Below, in pieces: positions 1 to 11,585 of a DNA stretch of 19,289 bases. Under the pieces are notes generated by a model. That model ran no database searches. It was not told the origin of the DNA and saw nothing but the letters and a program-made list of their open reading frames with translations. How positions within the stretch are numbered: the first letter of the stretch is position 1; each line of letters opens with the position of its first letter. This DNA is from Pseudomonadota bacterium. GTDB lineage: Bacteria; Pseudomonadota; Gammaproteobacteria; Steroidobacterales; Steroidobacteraceae. The position numbers were made by a program, and so were the translations under genes. The stretch spans positions 1 through 19,289 of the forward strand of contig JAEYUC010000082.1 in assembly GCA_023433705.1 (NCBI GenBank). The letters run 5' to 3'.

Positions 1-257
1 TCCTCGAGCGTGACGCCGGGCGAATACTCGGTCGTGAATCCGCGATAACCGGGGCCGACCTTGCGTTCGAGGCGCGCGAGCGCGTGCTCCTCTTTCGTTT
101 CCGGATGCAGGAACACCGGAAAATCGCGGCCCACGGGAATGTACCCGGCGCGCTCCAGCTCGGCCGGTGTCGCGCCCACGACAACCCAGTCCCGCTCGAC
201 GACGGGGCGCCCGAGCAGGCGGTCACGAACCGCGCCACCCACCAAGTACACTTGCAT
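1..257 (-). CDS. cca: CCA tRNA nucleotidyltransferase, N-terminal part (cut by window edge)
   Basis: This enzyme adds or repairs the 3'-CCA end of tRNAs in the cytoplasm without a nucleic-acid template. Reading the minus strand from the ATG at 257, the 85 visible residues begin MQVYLVGGAVRDRLLG, the nucleotidyltransferase signature. The metal-binding pair follows as E21-x-D23 in ERDWVVVG, then GRDFPVFLHPETKEEHALAR and the start of the TLE(D/E) segment. The order and spacing match the first ~85 residues of E. coli Cca, where the acidic pair is D21/D23; here the first is Glu, a conservative change. The remaining ~325 residues (head, neck and any HD domain) lie beyond the left edge. The gene diverges from the peptidase at 264 with 6 bp between start codons, so its promoter must overlap the neighbour's signal-peptide codons. 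No strong Shine-Dalgarno is visible. Confidence 0.95.
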   Translation of the reverse strand, partial: MQVYLVGGAVRDRLLGRPVVERDWVVVGATPAELERAGYIPVGRDFPVFLHPETKEEHALARLERKVGPGYRGFTTEYSPGVTLE

Positions 258-263
258 GGACCC

Positions 264-1313
264 ATGTTAACCAATCTACGCAAGCGCCTCGCCATCCTGT
301 CGGTCATGACGGCCGGTCTCGCCCTGACAGGGTGCGGAACGATGTACGTGGCGCAGGCCGCGAAGGGCCAGATGCAGATCCTGACGGCGCGCCGCCCGAT
401 CGACAAGGTGCTCGCGGATCCGAAGTCCGCGCCCGAACTCAGGCAGCGGCTCGAGTCCGTGCGCGACGCACGCGAGTTCGCGGCGCGCGAGCTGGGATTG
501 CCCGACAACAAGAGCTACACCTCGTACGCGGATCTCAGGCGCGACTACGTCGTCTGGAGCGTGGTGGCGACGCCCGAGTTTTCGGTCGAGCCGCGCGAAT
601 GGTGCTTCCCCTTCGTCGGCTGCTTCGCGTATCGCGGCTACTTCAAGGAAGCGAAGGCCGAGAAGTTCGCCGGGTCGCTGCGCGCCGAAGGTTTCGATGC
701 GATGGTCGGTGGCGTGCCCGCCTATTCGACGCTCGGGAAATTCAGCGATCCGATCCTGAGCACGATGCTGGGATACGGCGACGATGAGCTCGCATCCATC
801 CTGTTTCACGAGCTGTCGCACCAGGTCGTCTACATCGCCGATGACAGCGCGTTCAACGAAGCTTTCGCCGTCACCGTCGAGCGAGAAGGTCTGGCGCGTT
901 GGCTCGAGAGCCGCGGACGGATCGCGGATCTGGAGAAGTACCAGAAGCGCCGCGAACGGCAGGCGGAGAGCATGCGGATCGTCGCGCGTTACCGGCGCGA
1001 GCTCGAGTCGCTCTACGCATCCCAACTGCCCGAAGAGGAGATGCGCCAGCGCAAGGCGGAAGTGTTCGCGCGCCTCGTGGTCGAGCTCAAGGCGCTCGAC
1101 GCGCGTCACGGTACCCGGTCGCAGATCGTCGCCGACCTCGAAGGTCAGCCCAACAACGCGCGGCTCGCCTCGCTCGCGACCTACTACGACTGCGTGCCGG
1201 GCTTCGAACGATTGCTCGCCGACCAGCAACACGACCTGCCGCGTTTCTACGCCGCCGCCGCCGAGCTCGCCAAACTACCCCGCGAGGAACGTCGCGCGCG
1301 CCTTTGCCGGTGA
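264..1313 (+). CDS. Lipoprotein zinc aminopeptidase (COG4324/PF10023-like)
   Basis: A 349-residue putative metallopeptidase anchored to the cell envelope. The start at 264 gives a lipoprotein signal: a basic n-region (NLRKR), a hydrophobic core, and the lipobox LTGC with the lipidated Cys at residue 24. In-frame codons upstream of 264 would run antisense to cca and put a long charged stretch before the signal, so I reject them. The zinc site is clear: HELSH at 182-186 (H182, E183, H186) and NEAFA with E199 as the likely third ligand, a gluzincin arrangement. The overall sequence, including REWCFPFVGCFAYRGYF at 111-127, resembles the predicted aminopeptidase family COG4324. The C-terminal third is helical and rich in Arg/Glu. 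Aminopeptidase activity is a family label; the substrate is unknown. It stands head to head with cca, with no obvious Shine-Dalgarno (only GGA at 258-260). Confidence 0.85.
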   Translation: MLTNLRKRLAILSVMTAGLALTGCGTMYVAQAAKGQMQILTARRPIDKVLADPKSAPELRQRLESVRDAREFAARELGLPDNKSYTSYADLRRDYVVWSVVATPEFSVEPREWCFPFVGCFAYRGYFKEAKAEKFAGSLRAEGFDAMVGGVPAYSTLGKFSDPILSTMLGYGDDELASILFHELSHQVVYIADDSAFNEAFAVTVEREGLARWLESRGRIADLEKYQKRRERQAESMRIVARYRRELESLYASQLPEEEMRQRKAEVFARLVVELKALDARHGTRSQIVADLEGQPNNARLASLATYYDCVPGFERLLADQQHDLPRFYAAAAELAKLPREERRARLCR

Positions 1314-1335
1314 TCTTCGCCGGATTCGATGTGCC

Positions 1336-1365
1336 TTGCGCCGATCCGGCAAACATCGCGATTAT
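1336..1365 (+). promoter_or_regulatory. Weak sigma70-like promoter candidate for the 1431 gene
   Basis: In the 117-bp gap between the peptidase and the next gene, TTGCGC (1336-1341) and GATTAT (1360-1365) are 18 bp apart and match the -35/-10 consensus at 3 and 4 of 6 positions. This is the only AT-richer patch in the gap. A 7-bp inverted repeat (GCCGGAT 1319-1325, ATCCGGC 1344-1350) has its right arm in the spacer and could be an operator. The matches are poor enough that chance is a real possibility. Confidence 0.2.
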
Positions 1366-1430
1366 GTCGAGTCAAAAAATTGGCGTGCGGGTTCGAGCCG
1401 CGCTCGTGTCATGATCGATCCGAATCGACC

Positions 1431-2153
1431 ATGCGCGGCTTGTTCAAAACGAAAGCCTTTCTCGATGCGCCGCGGTGCGAGTGGCAGTTCGACGTGTTCG
1501 CCTGGCTGCTGCGCAATTGCGGCGGCTACGCGAAGTTTCTCGAGACGACCCTCGTGCTGCCGACCGCGGAACATTTTCCCGATCGCGGGATGAAGGGTCA
1601 CGCCGCCGCGGCGGCCCTGTTCCGCCAGGTGCGCGATCACGCCGGCATGGCCGACTGGCCCTGCGTGGTCGAGCCGCGGCCGGATGCCGAGCCCATGCTC
1701 ACGATCGGCGACGACCGCATTCCTGTCATCACGTACCGGCCCGACGAAACGGATCAGACTGTTCTCGTCGCCGCGTTCGCGCACGAGCTCGCGCGCTACC
1801 TGGTGGAGACGTTCGATGAATCTTCTCCGGGTGGCGACGCGCTGCGAGAGAACGCCATCGACATCGCGGCCGTGTTCCTCGGATTCGGCGTATTCATGAC
1901 GAACGCGAAATTGTCGATGACGCGATACGAGCTCAACGAAGGCGAGTTCGCGAACGCGCTCGCGATGTTCTGCCTGCTGCGCAAGATCGACCCCGAAAGC
2001 ATCGACGCACATCTGAATCCGCACCTGCGCAAGTACGTGAGGCTCGCCGCGCGCGACCTGGTCCGGCACGAGATCCGGTTCCAGCGGCTGCGATCGGTAT
2101 TCGCGGCGCCATCGAAAGATTCGGCCGAACAGACGCGCCCCTCCGCGCGCTGA
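1431..2153 (+). CDS. Conserved hypothetical protein with degenerate HExxH (HExxR) metalloprotease-like site
   Basis: A 240-residue soluble protein with no signal peptide or membrane segment. I recognise the general pattern (WQFDVFAWLLRN near the N-terminus, LFRQVRDHAGMADWPC at 63-78, ITYRP, then AFAHELARYL at 115-124 and ENAIDIAAVFLGFG at 140-153) from an uncharacterised proteobacterial family in which the central motif usually reads HELAHY. Here it is H118-E119-L-A-R122, so the second zinc-binding His is replaced by Arg, while the downstream acidic residues E140 and D144 remain. It may have lost zinc binding or peptidase activity; this is inference. The ATG at 1431 is chosen because upstream in-frame codons give a Cys/Arg-rich tail that does not fit the conserved start. 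No strong Shine-Dalgarno is seen. The GH5 gene follows after 18 bp, so the two may be cotranscribed. Confidence 0.8.
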   Translation: MRGLFKTKAFLDAPRCEWQFDVFAWLLRNCGGYAKFLETTLVLPTAEHFPDRGMKGHAAAAALFRQVRDHAGMADWPCVVEPRPDAEPMLTIGDDRIPVITYRPDETDQTVLVAAFAHELARYLVETFDESSPGGDALRENAIDIAAVFLGFGVFMTNAKLSMTRYELNEGEFANALAMFCLLRKIDPESIDAHLNPHLRKYVRLAARDLVRHEIRFQRLRSVFAAPSKDSAEQTRPSAR

Positions 2154-2171
2154 CGCGTCTACACTGCGGCG

Positions 2172-3362
2172 ATGCGCCGCGCCTTCCTGACGATCCTCCT
2201 CGCATGCTTCGCGTTGGCGGTGCAGGCCGCGGATTCCATCGAGTTCTGGAACACGCCGCAGCGCGGCTCCAACTGCTTCAACGAGACGCCGCCGGACGCG
2301 GAGTATTTCCGCGCGCTGCGCGACTACGGCGCGACCTGGGTGCGCCTCACGTTCAGCAAGTGGAAATCGGCGCGCGGACGGGATTTCCTGTTCGGCAGCC
2401 TGGATCGCTACGAGTCGCTGGTGCCCGAGGACCTCGCGACCTTGCGCCGCGTGCTCGACGACGCCCATTCGGCGGGCCTCAAGGTCGTGGTCGTCCCGCT
2501 GTCGCTCCCGGGCGCGCGCTGGATCCAGATGAACGACGACAAGTTCGACGACCGTCTGTGGAGCGATCGAAAGTACTGGGACGAGTCGGCGGCTGCGTGG
2601 CGCGATCTCGCCGCGGCGCTCGCGGACCATCCGGCGATCGTTGCGTACAACCTCGTGAACGAACCCGTACCGGAGCGCAAGGGCGGACTCGCCGAACACG
2701 CACCGCCGGCAGTCATGCGCGCGTGGTACGAGAAGGCACGCGGCACCACGCGCGATCTGCCGCGGTTCTACGCGCGGCTCATCGATGCCGTGCGTACGGC
2801 CGATCCGCGCACGCCGATCATGCTCGACGCCGGATTCTACGGCGCGGCCGATTCGTTTTCGTACTGGGACGGAGTGCCGCACGCGGATGCGCACCTGCTC
2901 TACGCATTCCACATGTACGAGCCATACGGCGCAACCAGCGGTCCCAACATGAAGCGCGAGAAGCCGTATCGATACCCGGGTGTCGTCCCGTTCGCCGAAG
3001 GCGAGGCGCACTGGGACGCCAGACGCGTGGCCATCTATCTGCAGCAGCCCTTCGACTGGGCGCGCACGCATGACGTGCCGACGAATCGCCTGGTGGCCGG
3101 AGAGTTCGGCTGCATGCGCCGCTGGCCCGACTGCCCGCGATATCTCGACGACGTTCTCACGGTGCTGGAAGCCCACGGGGCGCACTGGGCGTTCTATTCG
3201 TTCCGCGAAGCCTGGGACGGAATGGACTACGAGCTCGGAGCGGACAAGCTGCCCTGGCAGTATTGGCAGGCGGCGGAGAAGGGGGAGGCCTTCGAGCTCG
3301 AACGCGGGCCGAATCCCGTGTTCGAGCCGATCCTGCGACGGCTGCGACGCGCGCCGCCTTGA
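2172..3362 (+). CDS. Secreted glycoside hydrolase family 5 (cellulase-like)
   Basis: A 396-residue (beta/alpha)8-barrel glycosidase of the GH5 type, predicted to be exported by a Sec signal peptide (basic MRRA, hydrophobic core to about residue 18, cleavage near VQAA-DS at 17-22). The acid/base Glu sits in YNLVNEPVPE (N163-E164-P165) and the nucleophile in VAGEFG (E311), 147 residues apart. Other GH5 hallmarks are the strand-2 Arg in WVRLTF (R58), the His/Tyr pair in FHMYEP (H247, Y249) and a late barrel Trp in HWAFYSF (W339). No carbohydrate-binding module or linker is present, so it is a single-domain enzyme. Its substrate (beta-glucan, mannan or another beta-linked glycan) cannot be read from sequence. 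It is an isolated GH with no polysaccharide-utilisation neighbours in view. Confidence 0.88.
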   Translation: MRRAFLTILLACFALAVQAADSIEFWNTPQRGSNCFNETPPDAEYFRALRDYGATWVRLTFSKWKSARGRDFLFGSLDRYESLVPEDLATLRRVLDDAHSAGLKVVVVPLSLPGARWIQMNDDKFDDRLWSDRKYWDESAAAWRDLAAALADHPAIVAYNLVNEPVPERKGGLAEHAPPAVMRAWYEKARGTTRDLPRFYARLIDAVRTADPRTPIMLDAGFYGAADSFSYWDGVPHADAHLLYAFHMYEPYGATSGPNMKREKPYRYPGVVPFAEGEAHWDARRVAIYLQQPFDWARTHDVPTNRLVAGEFGCMRRWPDCPRYLDDVLTVLEAHGAHWAFYSFREAWDGMDYELGADKLPWQYWQAAEKGEAFELERGPNPVFEPILRRLRRAPP

Positions 3363-3376
3363 CCTAACTACCGGCG

Positions 3377-3396
3377 GGGCCGCGACCTCGCGGTCC
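3377..3396 (+). terminator. GC-rich hairpin after GH5, possible terminator
   Basis: Fifteen bases after the GH5 stop, GGGCCGCG pairs with CGCGGTCC (8 bp, one G-T pair) around an ACCT loop. It is not followed by a T tract, so it would be an imperfect intrinsic terminator or just a stable 3' hairpin. It lies in the 170-bp gap (3363-3532) separating the GH5 gene from mdtA. Elsewhere in that gap I see no promoter I would defend. Confidence 0.3.
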
Positions 3397-3532
3397 GGGT
3401 CGGCCGGGCACACGGAAAATCCCCGGTCACGCGTCAACGCCCTGATGTCGCCCGCCTCATGCCCCCGGTATCGCGCAACCCGCTTATTTCATTGGTATCC
3501 GCGGCAGCGGTGCGGCAGGCTGTGAAGCCGTG

Positions 3533-4723
3533 ATGACCGAAAACACTTCCATCGGCTCGAAAAAGCGCCTGTTGATCGGCGGGCTCATCCTCGTGGGCGT
3601 CGTGATCGCCGCCACGGCGGCATGGCGTCACTTCGCCGGCGACGGGCCCACCGCCACCAGCCGTCCTGGATCTCCGCCATGGCGCGCCGAGGGCAATCAG
3701 CCCGTGCCCGTGCGCGTGGTGAGCGCGGTGCAGGAGCCATTTGCGCTCTACATCAAGGCCCTCGGCACGGTGACCCCGCTGAAGACGGTCACGGTACGCA
3801 GCCGCGTCGACGGTGAACTCGTCCGCGTGGCGTTTCGCGAAGGCCAGATCGTCAAGCAGGGTGACCTGTTGGCCGAAATCGATCCACGCCCTTTCCGCGT
3901 GCTCCTGGCGCAGGCCCAGGGCCAGCAGGAGCAGAACCTGGCGGAACTCGCCAATACGGAAGGCGAGCTGGCGCGTTTCAAGGACCTGCAATCCAAGGGC
4001 TACGTTTCCGCCCAGGAGCTCGCGAACCAGGAAGCGCTCGTGCGGCAATTCCAGGCCCGGCGGCGCACCGACGAGGCCGCGGTGGAGGATGCGCGTCTGC
4101 AACTCGCCTACACCCGGATCACCGCGCCCATCAGTGGGCGTGTAGGACTGCGCAACGTGGATGCGGGCAATCTCATCCGATCCGGAGACGCGGCGGGCCT
4201 CGTCACCATCACGCAGATGCGCCCGATCAGCGTGTTGTTCACCATTCCCGAGACCGATCTTCCGGCGGTGCGCGCCGCGATCCGGTCGCAGCCGCAACTC
4301 CCCGTGGAAGCCTGGGGCCGCGACGAGACCACGCGGCTGGCAACCGGACTGCTGCTGAGCATGGACAACCAGATCGACACGGCGACGGGCACCTTGCGGC
4401 TGCGCGCCGAGTTTCCGAACGAGGACGAGTCCCTGTTCCCCAACCAGTTCGTGAACGTCCGCATGCGCGTGCGCAACGATGCCGCAATCGTCATCCCGAA
4501 TGCCGCGGTGCAGTTCGGCTCGCAGGGCAACTTCGTCTTCGTGGTGAACGAAGAGAACAAGGCGACGGTGCGCAACGTGAAGCTGGGCGCGAGTGAAGGC
4601 GAGCGCGTGGCGGTGACCGATGGTGTGCAGCCGGGCGACCGGATCGTGCTCGAAGGCCTCGACCGCCTGCGCGACGGCCGCGACGTGAAGATCATCGAAG
4701 AGCCCGCGGTGGCGGCGCAATGA
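3533..4723 (+). CDS. mdtA: MdtA-type periplasmic adaptor (membrane fusion protein) of an RND efflux pump
   Basis: A 396-residue adaptor that bridges inner-membrane RND pumps to an outer-membrane channel. It has an N-terminal membrane anchor (about residues 12-30) after a KK motif, then the first half of the lipoyl domain (TVTVRSRVDGELVRVAF, 86-101). A helical hairpin/coiled coil rich in Gln/Ala/Glu follows (about 120-190), then the second lipoyl half (TRITAPISGRVGLRNVDAG, 194-212), the beta-barrel and the membrane-proximal domain. Phrases such as EGQ-VK-GDLLAEIDP, GLVTITQ and DNQID-ATGT are shared with E. coli MdtA. Start: GTG at 3530 and ATG at 3533 are adjacent in frame; ATG is preferred, and no clear Shine-Dalgarno decides it. 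The stop overlaps the mdtB ATG (ATGA at 4720-4723). E. coli MdtABC exports bile salts, novobiocin and similar compounds; the substrate here is unknown. Confidence 0.93.
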   Translation: MTENTSIGSKKRLLIGGLILVGVVIAATAAWRHFAGDGPTATSRPGSPPWRAEGNQPVPVRVVSAVQEPFALYIKALGTVTPLKTVTVRSRVDGELVRVAFREGQIVKQGDLLAEIDPRPFRVLLAQAQGQQEQNLAELANTEGELARFKDLQSKGYVSAQELANQEALVRQFQARRRTDEAAVEDARLQLAYTRITAPISGRVGLRNVDAGNLIRSGDAAGLVTITQMRPISVLFTIPETDLPAVRAAIRSQPQLPVEAWGRDETTRLATGLLLSMDNQIDTATGTLRLRAEFPNEDESLFPNQFVNVRMRVRNDAAIVIPNAAVQFGSQGNFVFVVNEENKATVRNVKLGASEGERVAVTDGVQPGDRIVLEGLDRLRDGRDVKIIEEPAVAAQ

Positions 4724-7700
4724 ACCTCTCGCGGCCGTTCATCCTGCGGCCGGTCGCGACGACGTTGCTGATGGCCGCGCTGCTGCTCACGGGCGCGCTC
4801 GCCTACCGCGCGCTGCCGGTTGCCGCGCTCCCGCAAGTGGAATATCCCGTCATCCAGGTCATCACGCTGTATCCGGGCGCGAGCCCGACCGTGACCGCGA
4901 GCGCGGTGACCGCGCCACTCGAACGGCAGCTCGGCCGCATCCCCAGCTTGAACCAGATGATCTCGACGAGCTCGGGCGGGGCGTCGGTCATCACGCTGCA
5001 GTTCTCGATCGACGTGGACCTGGGCGTCGCCGAACAGGAGGTGCAAGCCGCGCTCAACGCCGCGAACAACCTGCTGCCCGACGATCTGCCTGTGCCGCCC
5101 GTGTACCGGAAGGTGAATCCCGCGGACACCGCGATCCTGACGCTGGCGGTCAGCTCCGGCACGTTGCCGCTGTCGACCGTCTACGACCTCGTCGACACGC
5201 GCGTGTCGCAGAAGATTTCGCAGGTGCCCGGAGTGGGACTCGTGACGCTGGCCGGCGGCCAGCGGCCCGCGGTGCGCATCCAGGTGAACCCGGGCGCGCT
5301 GGCGGCGAACGGCTTGTCGATGGATCAGGTGCGCTCCGCCATCGCCACCGCCAACGTGAACATGCCGAAGGGCAGCTTCGACGGGCCGGTGCGCGCCATC
5401 ATGCTGGACGCGAATGACCAGATGCGCAGCGTGCAGGAATACCGCGACCTGATCATCGCGAGCGTGGAGGGTCGGCAGCTGCGGCTGGGCGACGTCGCGA
5501 CCGTCGAAAACGGCGTGGAGAATCGTTACCTCGCGGCCTGGTCGGGCCGCACGCCCGCCATCCTCGTCAACGTGCAACGCCAGCCCGGCGCCAACGTCAT
5601 CGAGGTGGTGGATCGCATCGAGGAGCTGCTGCCGCAATTGCGGGCCTCACTACCGGCCGGCGTGGACGTCACCGTCCTCAGCAATCGCACCGAATCCATC
5701 CGCGCCTCGATCCACGGCGTGCAGAAGGAACTGCTCATCGCGATCGCGCTCGTGGTGATGGTGACCTTCCTGTTCCTGCGCAACGCGCCGGCGACCATCA
5801 TTCCGGGCGTCGTGGTGCCGCTGTCGCTGATCGGCACCTTCGGCGTGATGCTGCTGGCCGGCTTTTCGCTCAACAACCTGACCCTCATGGCGCTCACCAT
5901 CGCCACGGGCTTCGTGGTCGACGACGCAATCGTGATGCTCGAGAACATCGCGCGTCATATCGAAAAGGGGGAGAAGCCGGTCGACGCCGCGCTCAAGGGC
6001 GCCGAGCAGATCGGCTTCACGCTGCTGTCGCTGACCGTTTCGCTGATCGCCGTGCTCATTCCGCTGTTGTTCATGGCCGACCTCGTGGGAAAGCTGTTCC
6101 ACGAATTCGCGGTGACGCTCGCCGTCGCGATCGCGCTGTCGCTGCTCGTTTCACTCACGCTCACCCCGATGATGTGCGCGCGATTCCTCAAGCAGGGTCA
6201 TGCCGCGGCGCACGGCGACGACGCATTCACGCGGCTCATCGGGCACTACGAACGCGGTCTCGACTGGGTGCTGGCTCGCCAGCCCGCCACGCTGCTGAGC
6301 GTGGTTGCGACGGTATTGCTCACGGTGCTGCTCTACCTGGTGGTGCCGAAAGGATTCTTCCCGGTGCAGGACGCCGGCCTCATCCAGGGCATCAGCGAGG
6401 CGCCGCAGACGGTGTCGTTCAATGCGATGGCGCAACGCCAGCAGGCGCTGGCGGATCTCATTCTCGACGATCCGGACGTCGCCACGCTGTCGTCGTTCAT
6501 CGGTGTCGACGGCACGAATCCGACGCTCAACACCGGGCGGTTCCTCATCGAACTGAAGCCACACGCCGACCGCGACGCGTCGGTGCTCGAGGTGATGGAC
6601 CGCCTGCGCGAGCGCACCGCGTCGGTGCCGGGCATCGCGCTTTATCTGCAACCCGTGCAGGAGCTGACCATCGAAGATCGCGTGAGTCGCACGCAATACC
6701 AGTTCAGTCTCACGAGTCCGGACCAGGTCGAGCTCGAGCAGTGGACCCATCGGTTCGTCTCGCATCTGCGCGAGTCGCCCGCGCTCGCCGACGTGGCCAG
6801 CGACCTGCAAAGCGAAGGATTGCAGGCCTACCTGGAAATCGATCGCGCGGCGGCCGCGCGCCTCGGCATTTCCGTCGCCGCGATTGCGGATGCCCTGTAC
6901 GACGCGTTCGGACAGCGGCAGATCTCCACGATCTTCACGCAGGCCAACCAGTACCGCGTGGTGCTCGAGACCCGCCGGGACTTCCAGTTCGGCCCCGAGG
7001 CCATCGAGCGCATCCGCGTGGCGACGGAATCCGGCGAACCCGCGCCTCTATCTACCGTGGCGCGCCTGGTGGAGCGGGCGGCTCCGCTCGTGGTCAACCA
7101 CCTCGGCCAGTTTCCCGCCGTGACCGTGTCCTTCAACCTGGCGAGCGGTTCGTCGCTCGGCGCGGCCCTGTCCGCCATCGAGGAGGCCCGGGAGGAACTG
7201 GCGCCGCCGGCCAGCCTGGAGCTGCGACTGCAGGGCGCGTCCGAGGCGTTTCATAATTCGCTGTCCAGCACGTTGTGGCTGATCCTCGCCGCCGTCGTCA
7301 CGATGTACATCGTGCTCGGCGTGCTCTACGAGAGTTTCATCCACCCGGTGACCATTCTCTCCACGCTTCCTTCGGCCACCATCGGCGCATTGCTGGCCCT
7401 GCTGCTCGCGGACCGCGGCCTCGATCTCATCGCGGTGATCGGGATCGTGCTGCTGATCGGCCTCGTGAAGAAGAACGCGATCATGATGATCGACTTCGCG
7501 CTCGAGGCCGAGCGCGAACAGGGTTTCGCGCCGCGTGAGGCCATCCGGCAGGCAGCGTTGCTGCGCTTCCGTCCGATCCTGATGACGACGCTCGCGGCGC
7601 TGTTCGGCGCCATCCCCCTGATGTTCGCGTCGGGATCCGGCGCCGAGTTGCGTCAACCTCTGGGCATCGTGATGGTGGGCGGCCTGCTCGTGAGCCAGGT

Positions 7701-7808
7701 GCTCACGTTGTTCACGACGCCCGTCATCTATCTGTTCTTCGACCGGCTCACGCGCCGGCGCGCGTGGGACGACGCCAGGGCGGGCGCCGTACGCGAGGAG
7801 GGCGCGCG

Positions 7809-7812
<4 letters not shown>
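4720..7812 (+). CDS. mdtB: MdtB-type RND efflux transporter
   Basis: A 1030-residue proton-driven inner-membrane RND pump, normal family length. The N-terminus runs straight into TM1 (FILRPVATTLLMAALLLTGA), followed by the periplasmic porter segment with YPGASP and TAPLERQ. The TM4 proton-relay pair is D401-D402 in GFVVDDAIV, and TM10 carries the conserved Lys in GLVKKNAIMMIDFAL. The second half repeats the topology. Phrases VNPAD, GGQRPAVR, FVVDDAIV, VGVDGTNPTLN and YIVLGVLYESFIHP match E. coli MdtB closely and distinguish it from the paralogue downstream. In E. coli, MdtB and MdtC form a heterotrimer (B2C), and the two pumps here keep distinct B and C character, so the same assembly is likely. 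The start overlaps the mdtA stop by ATGA, implying translational coupling; its stop overlaps the GTG of mdtC. Confidence 0.95.
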
Positions 7813-10916
<3,104 letters not shown>

Positions 10917-10959
10917 AACTCGCGCGCCGCCGCGGGCGCCCTGAAGGCAAAATCGCCAC

Positions 10960-11523
10960 ATGGCCGATACGCCTGCACTCACGGATCTCATCCAGCGCGC
11001 CCAGGGCGGTGACGAAGAGGCGCTGCGGCGCGTGTTCGACAGGACCTACCAGGATCTGCGACGCATGGCGCGCGGCCGGCTGAACCATTCGGCGCGTGGC
11101 ACGCTGCTCGACACCACGTCGCTCGTGCACGAATCCTTCCTGCGATTCGCGAATGCGGGCGAACTGCAATTGCGCGACCGCGTGCATTTCTTTCGTTACG
11201 CCGCGCACGTCATGCGTTCGGTGATCGTGGATCTGGCGCGCGCACGGCTCGCCGAGCGGCGGGGCGGCGGCGCCGAGCGGGCGACGCTGGACACCTCCGT
11301 CGCCGACGCGGCGATTTCGGGTGAGGAAGAGGTCATCCGCGTCCACGAGGCGCTCGAGGAGCTGGGCGCGCTCGATGAACGGCTGTCGCGCGTGGTCGAG
11401 CTGCGCTACTTCGCGGGACTGACCGAAACAGAGATTGCCGAGATCCTCGGCGTCACCGACCGGACCGTGAGAAGGGACTGGGAAAAGGCGCGCCTGCTGC
11501 TGGCGCAGAGCCTCGGCGCCTGA
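10960..11523 (+). CDS. ECF-like RNA polymerase sigma factor of the Ser/Thr-kinase-linked type (ECF43-like)
   Basis: A 187-residue sigma-70-family factor with only the sigma2 and sigma4 parts. Region 2 covers about 20-98 (VFDRTYQDLRRMARGRL, SLVHESFLRF, HFFRYAAHVMRSVIVDLAR), and region 4 covers about 130-182 with the helix-turn-helix LTETEIAEILGVTDRTVRRDWEKARLLL. The start of region 2.2, usually an acidic DxED just before LVQE, reads D51-T52-T53-S54-LVHE, so negative charge for contacting the RNA polymerase beta-prime subunit is missing and replaced by hydroxyl residues. This is typical of factors activated by threonine phosphorylation (EcfP with PknT in Vibrio parahaemolyticus), and a Ser/Thr kinase lies two genes downstream. 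There is no anti-sigma gene. Only 43 bp separate it from mdtC; a weak AAGG (10943-10946) precedes the ATG by 13 nt. Confidence 0.92.
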   Translation: MADTPALTDLIQRAQGGDEEALRRVFDRTYQDLRRMARGRLNHSARGTLLDTTSLVHESFLRFANAGELQLRDRVHFFRYAAHVMRSVIVDLARARLAERRGGGAERATLDTSVADAAISGEEEVIRVHEALEELGALDERLSRVVELRYFAGLTETEIAEILGVTDRTVRRDWEKARLLLAQSLGA

Positions 11524-11555
11524 CGCTGTCCGGATTTCCGTAGCCGCTGCGTATT

Positions 11556-11581
11556 GCTCCGGGAAGACCTTTTTCCGGAGC
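11556..11581 (+). promoter_or_regulatory. Hairpin enclosing the Shine-Dalgarno of the lipoprotein gene
   Basis: GCTCCGGGAA (11556-11565) pairs with TTTCCGGAGC (11572-11581) around a 6-nt loop, a 10-bp stem with one G-T pair. The GGAG at 11577-11580 is the only good ribosome-binding site for the ATG at 11586 (5-nt spacing), and in the stem it is paired to CTCC at 11557-11560. If the mRNA extends from the sigma gene, this would mask translation initiation of the lipoprotein. The T run is inside the stem rather than after it, and a start codon follows, so a terminator is less likely. Folding in the cell is inference. Confidence 0.5.
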
Positions 11582-11585
11582 GCCC

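Noticed and set aside
84..263. Upstream extension of the peptidase gene to an ATG at 84
   Set aside because: It would overlap cca antisense and place 60 non-signal residues before a perfect lipoprotein signal that begins at 264.
1319..1350. Inverted repeat GCCGGAT/ATCCGGC after the peptidase as a terminator
   Set aside because: The stem is only 7 bp, the loop is 18 nt, and no T tract follows. At most it could be an operator.
1362..5637. Long minus-strand open frames opposite the 1431 gene, GH5, mdtA and mdtB (e.g. 1362-3437, 3434-4720, 4108-5637)
   Set aside because: Same composition artefact: the plus strand encodes clear families over the same stretch, and the antisense translations are low-complexity Arg/His-rich.
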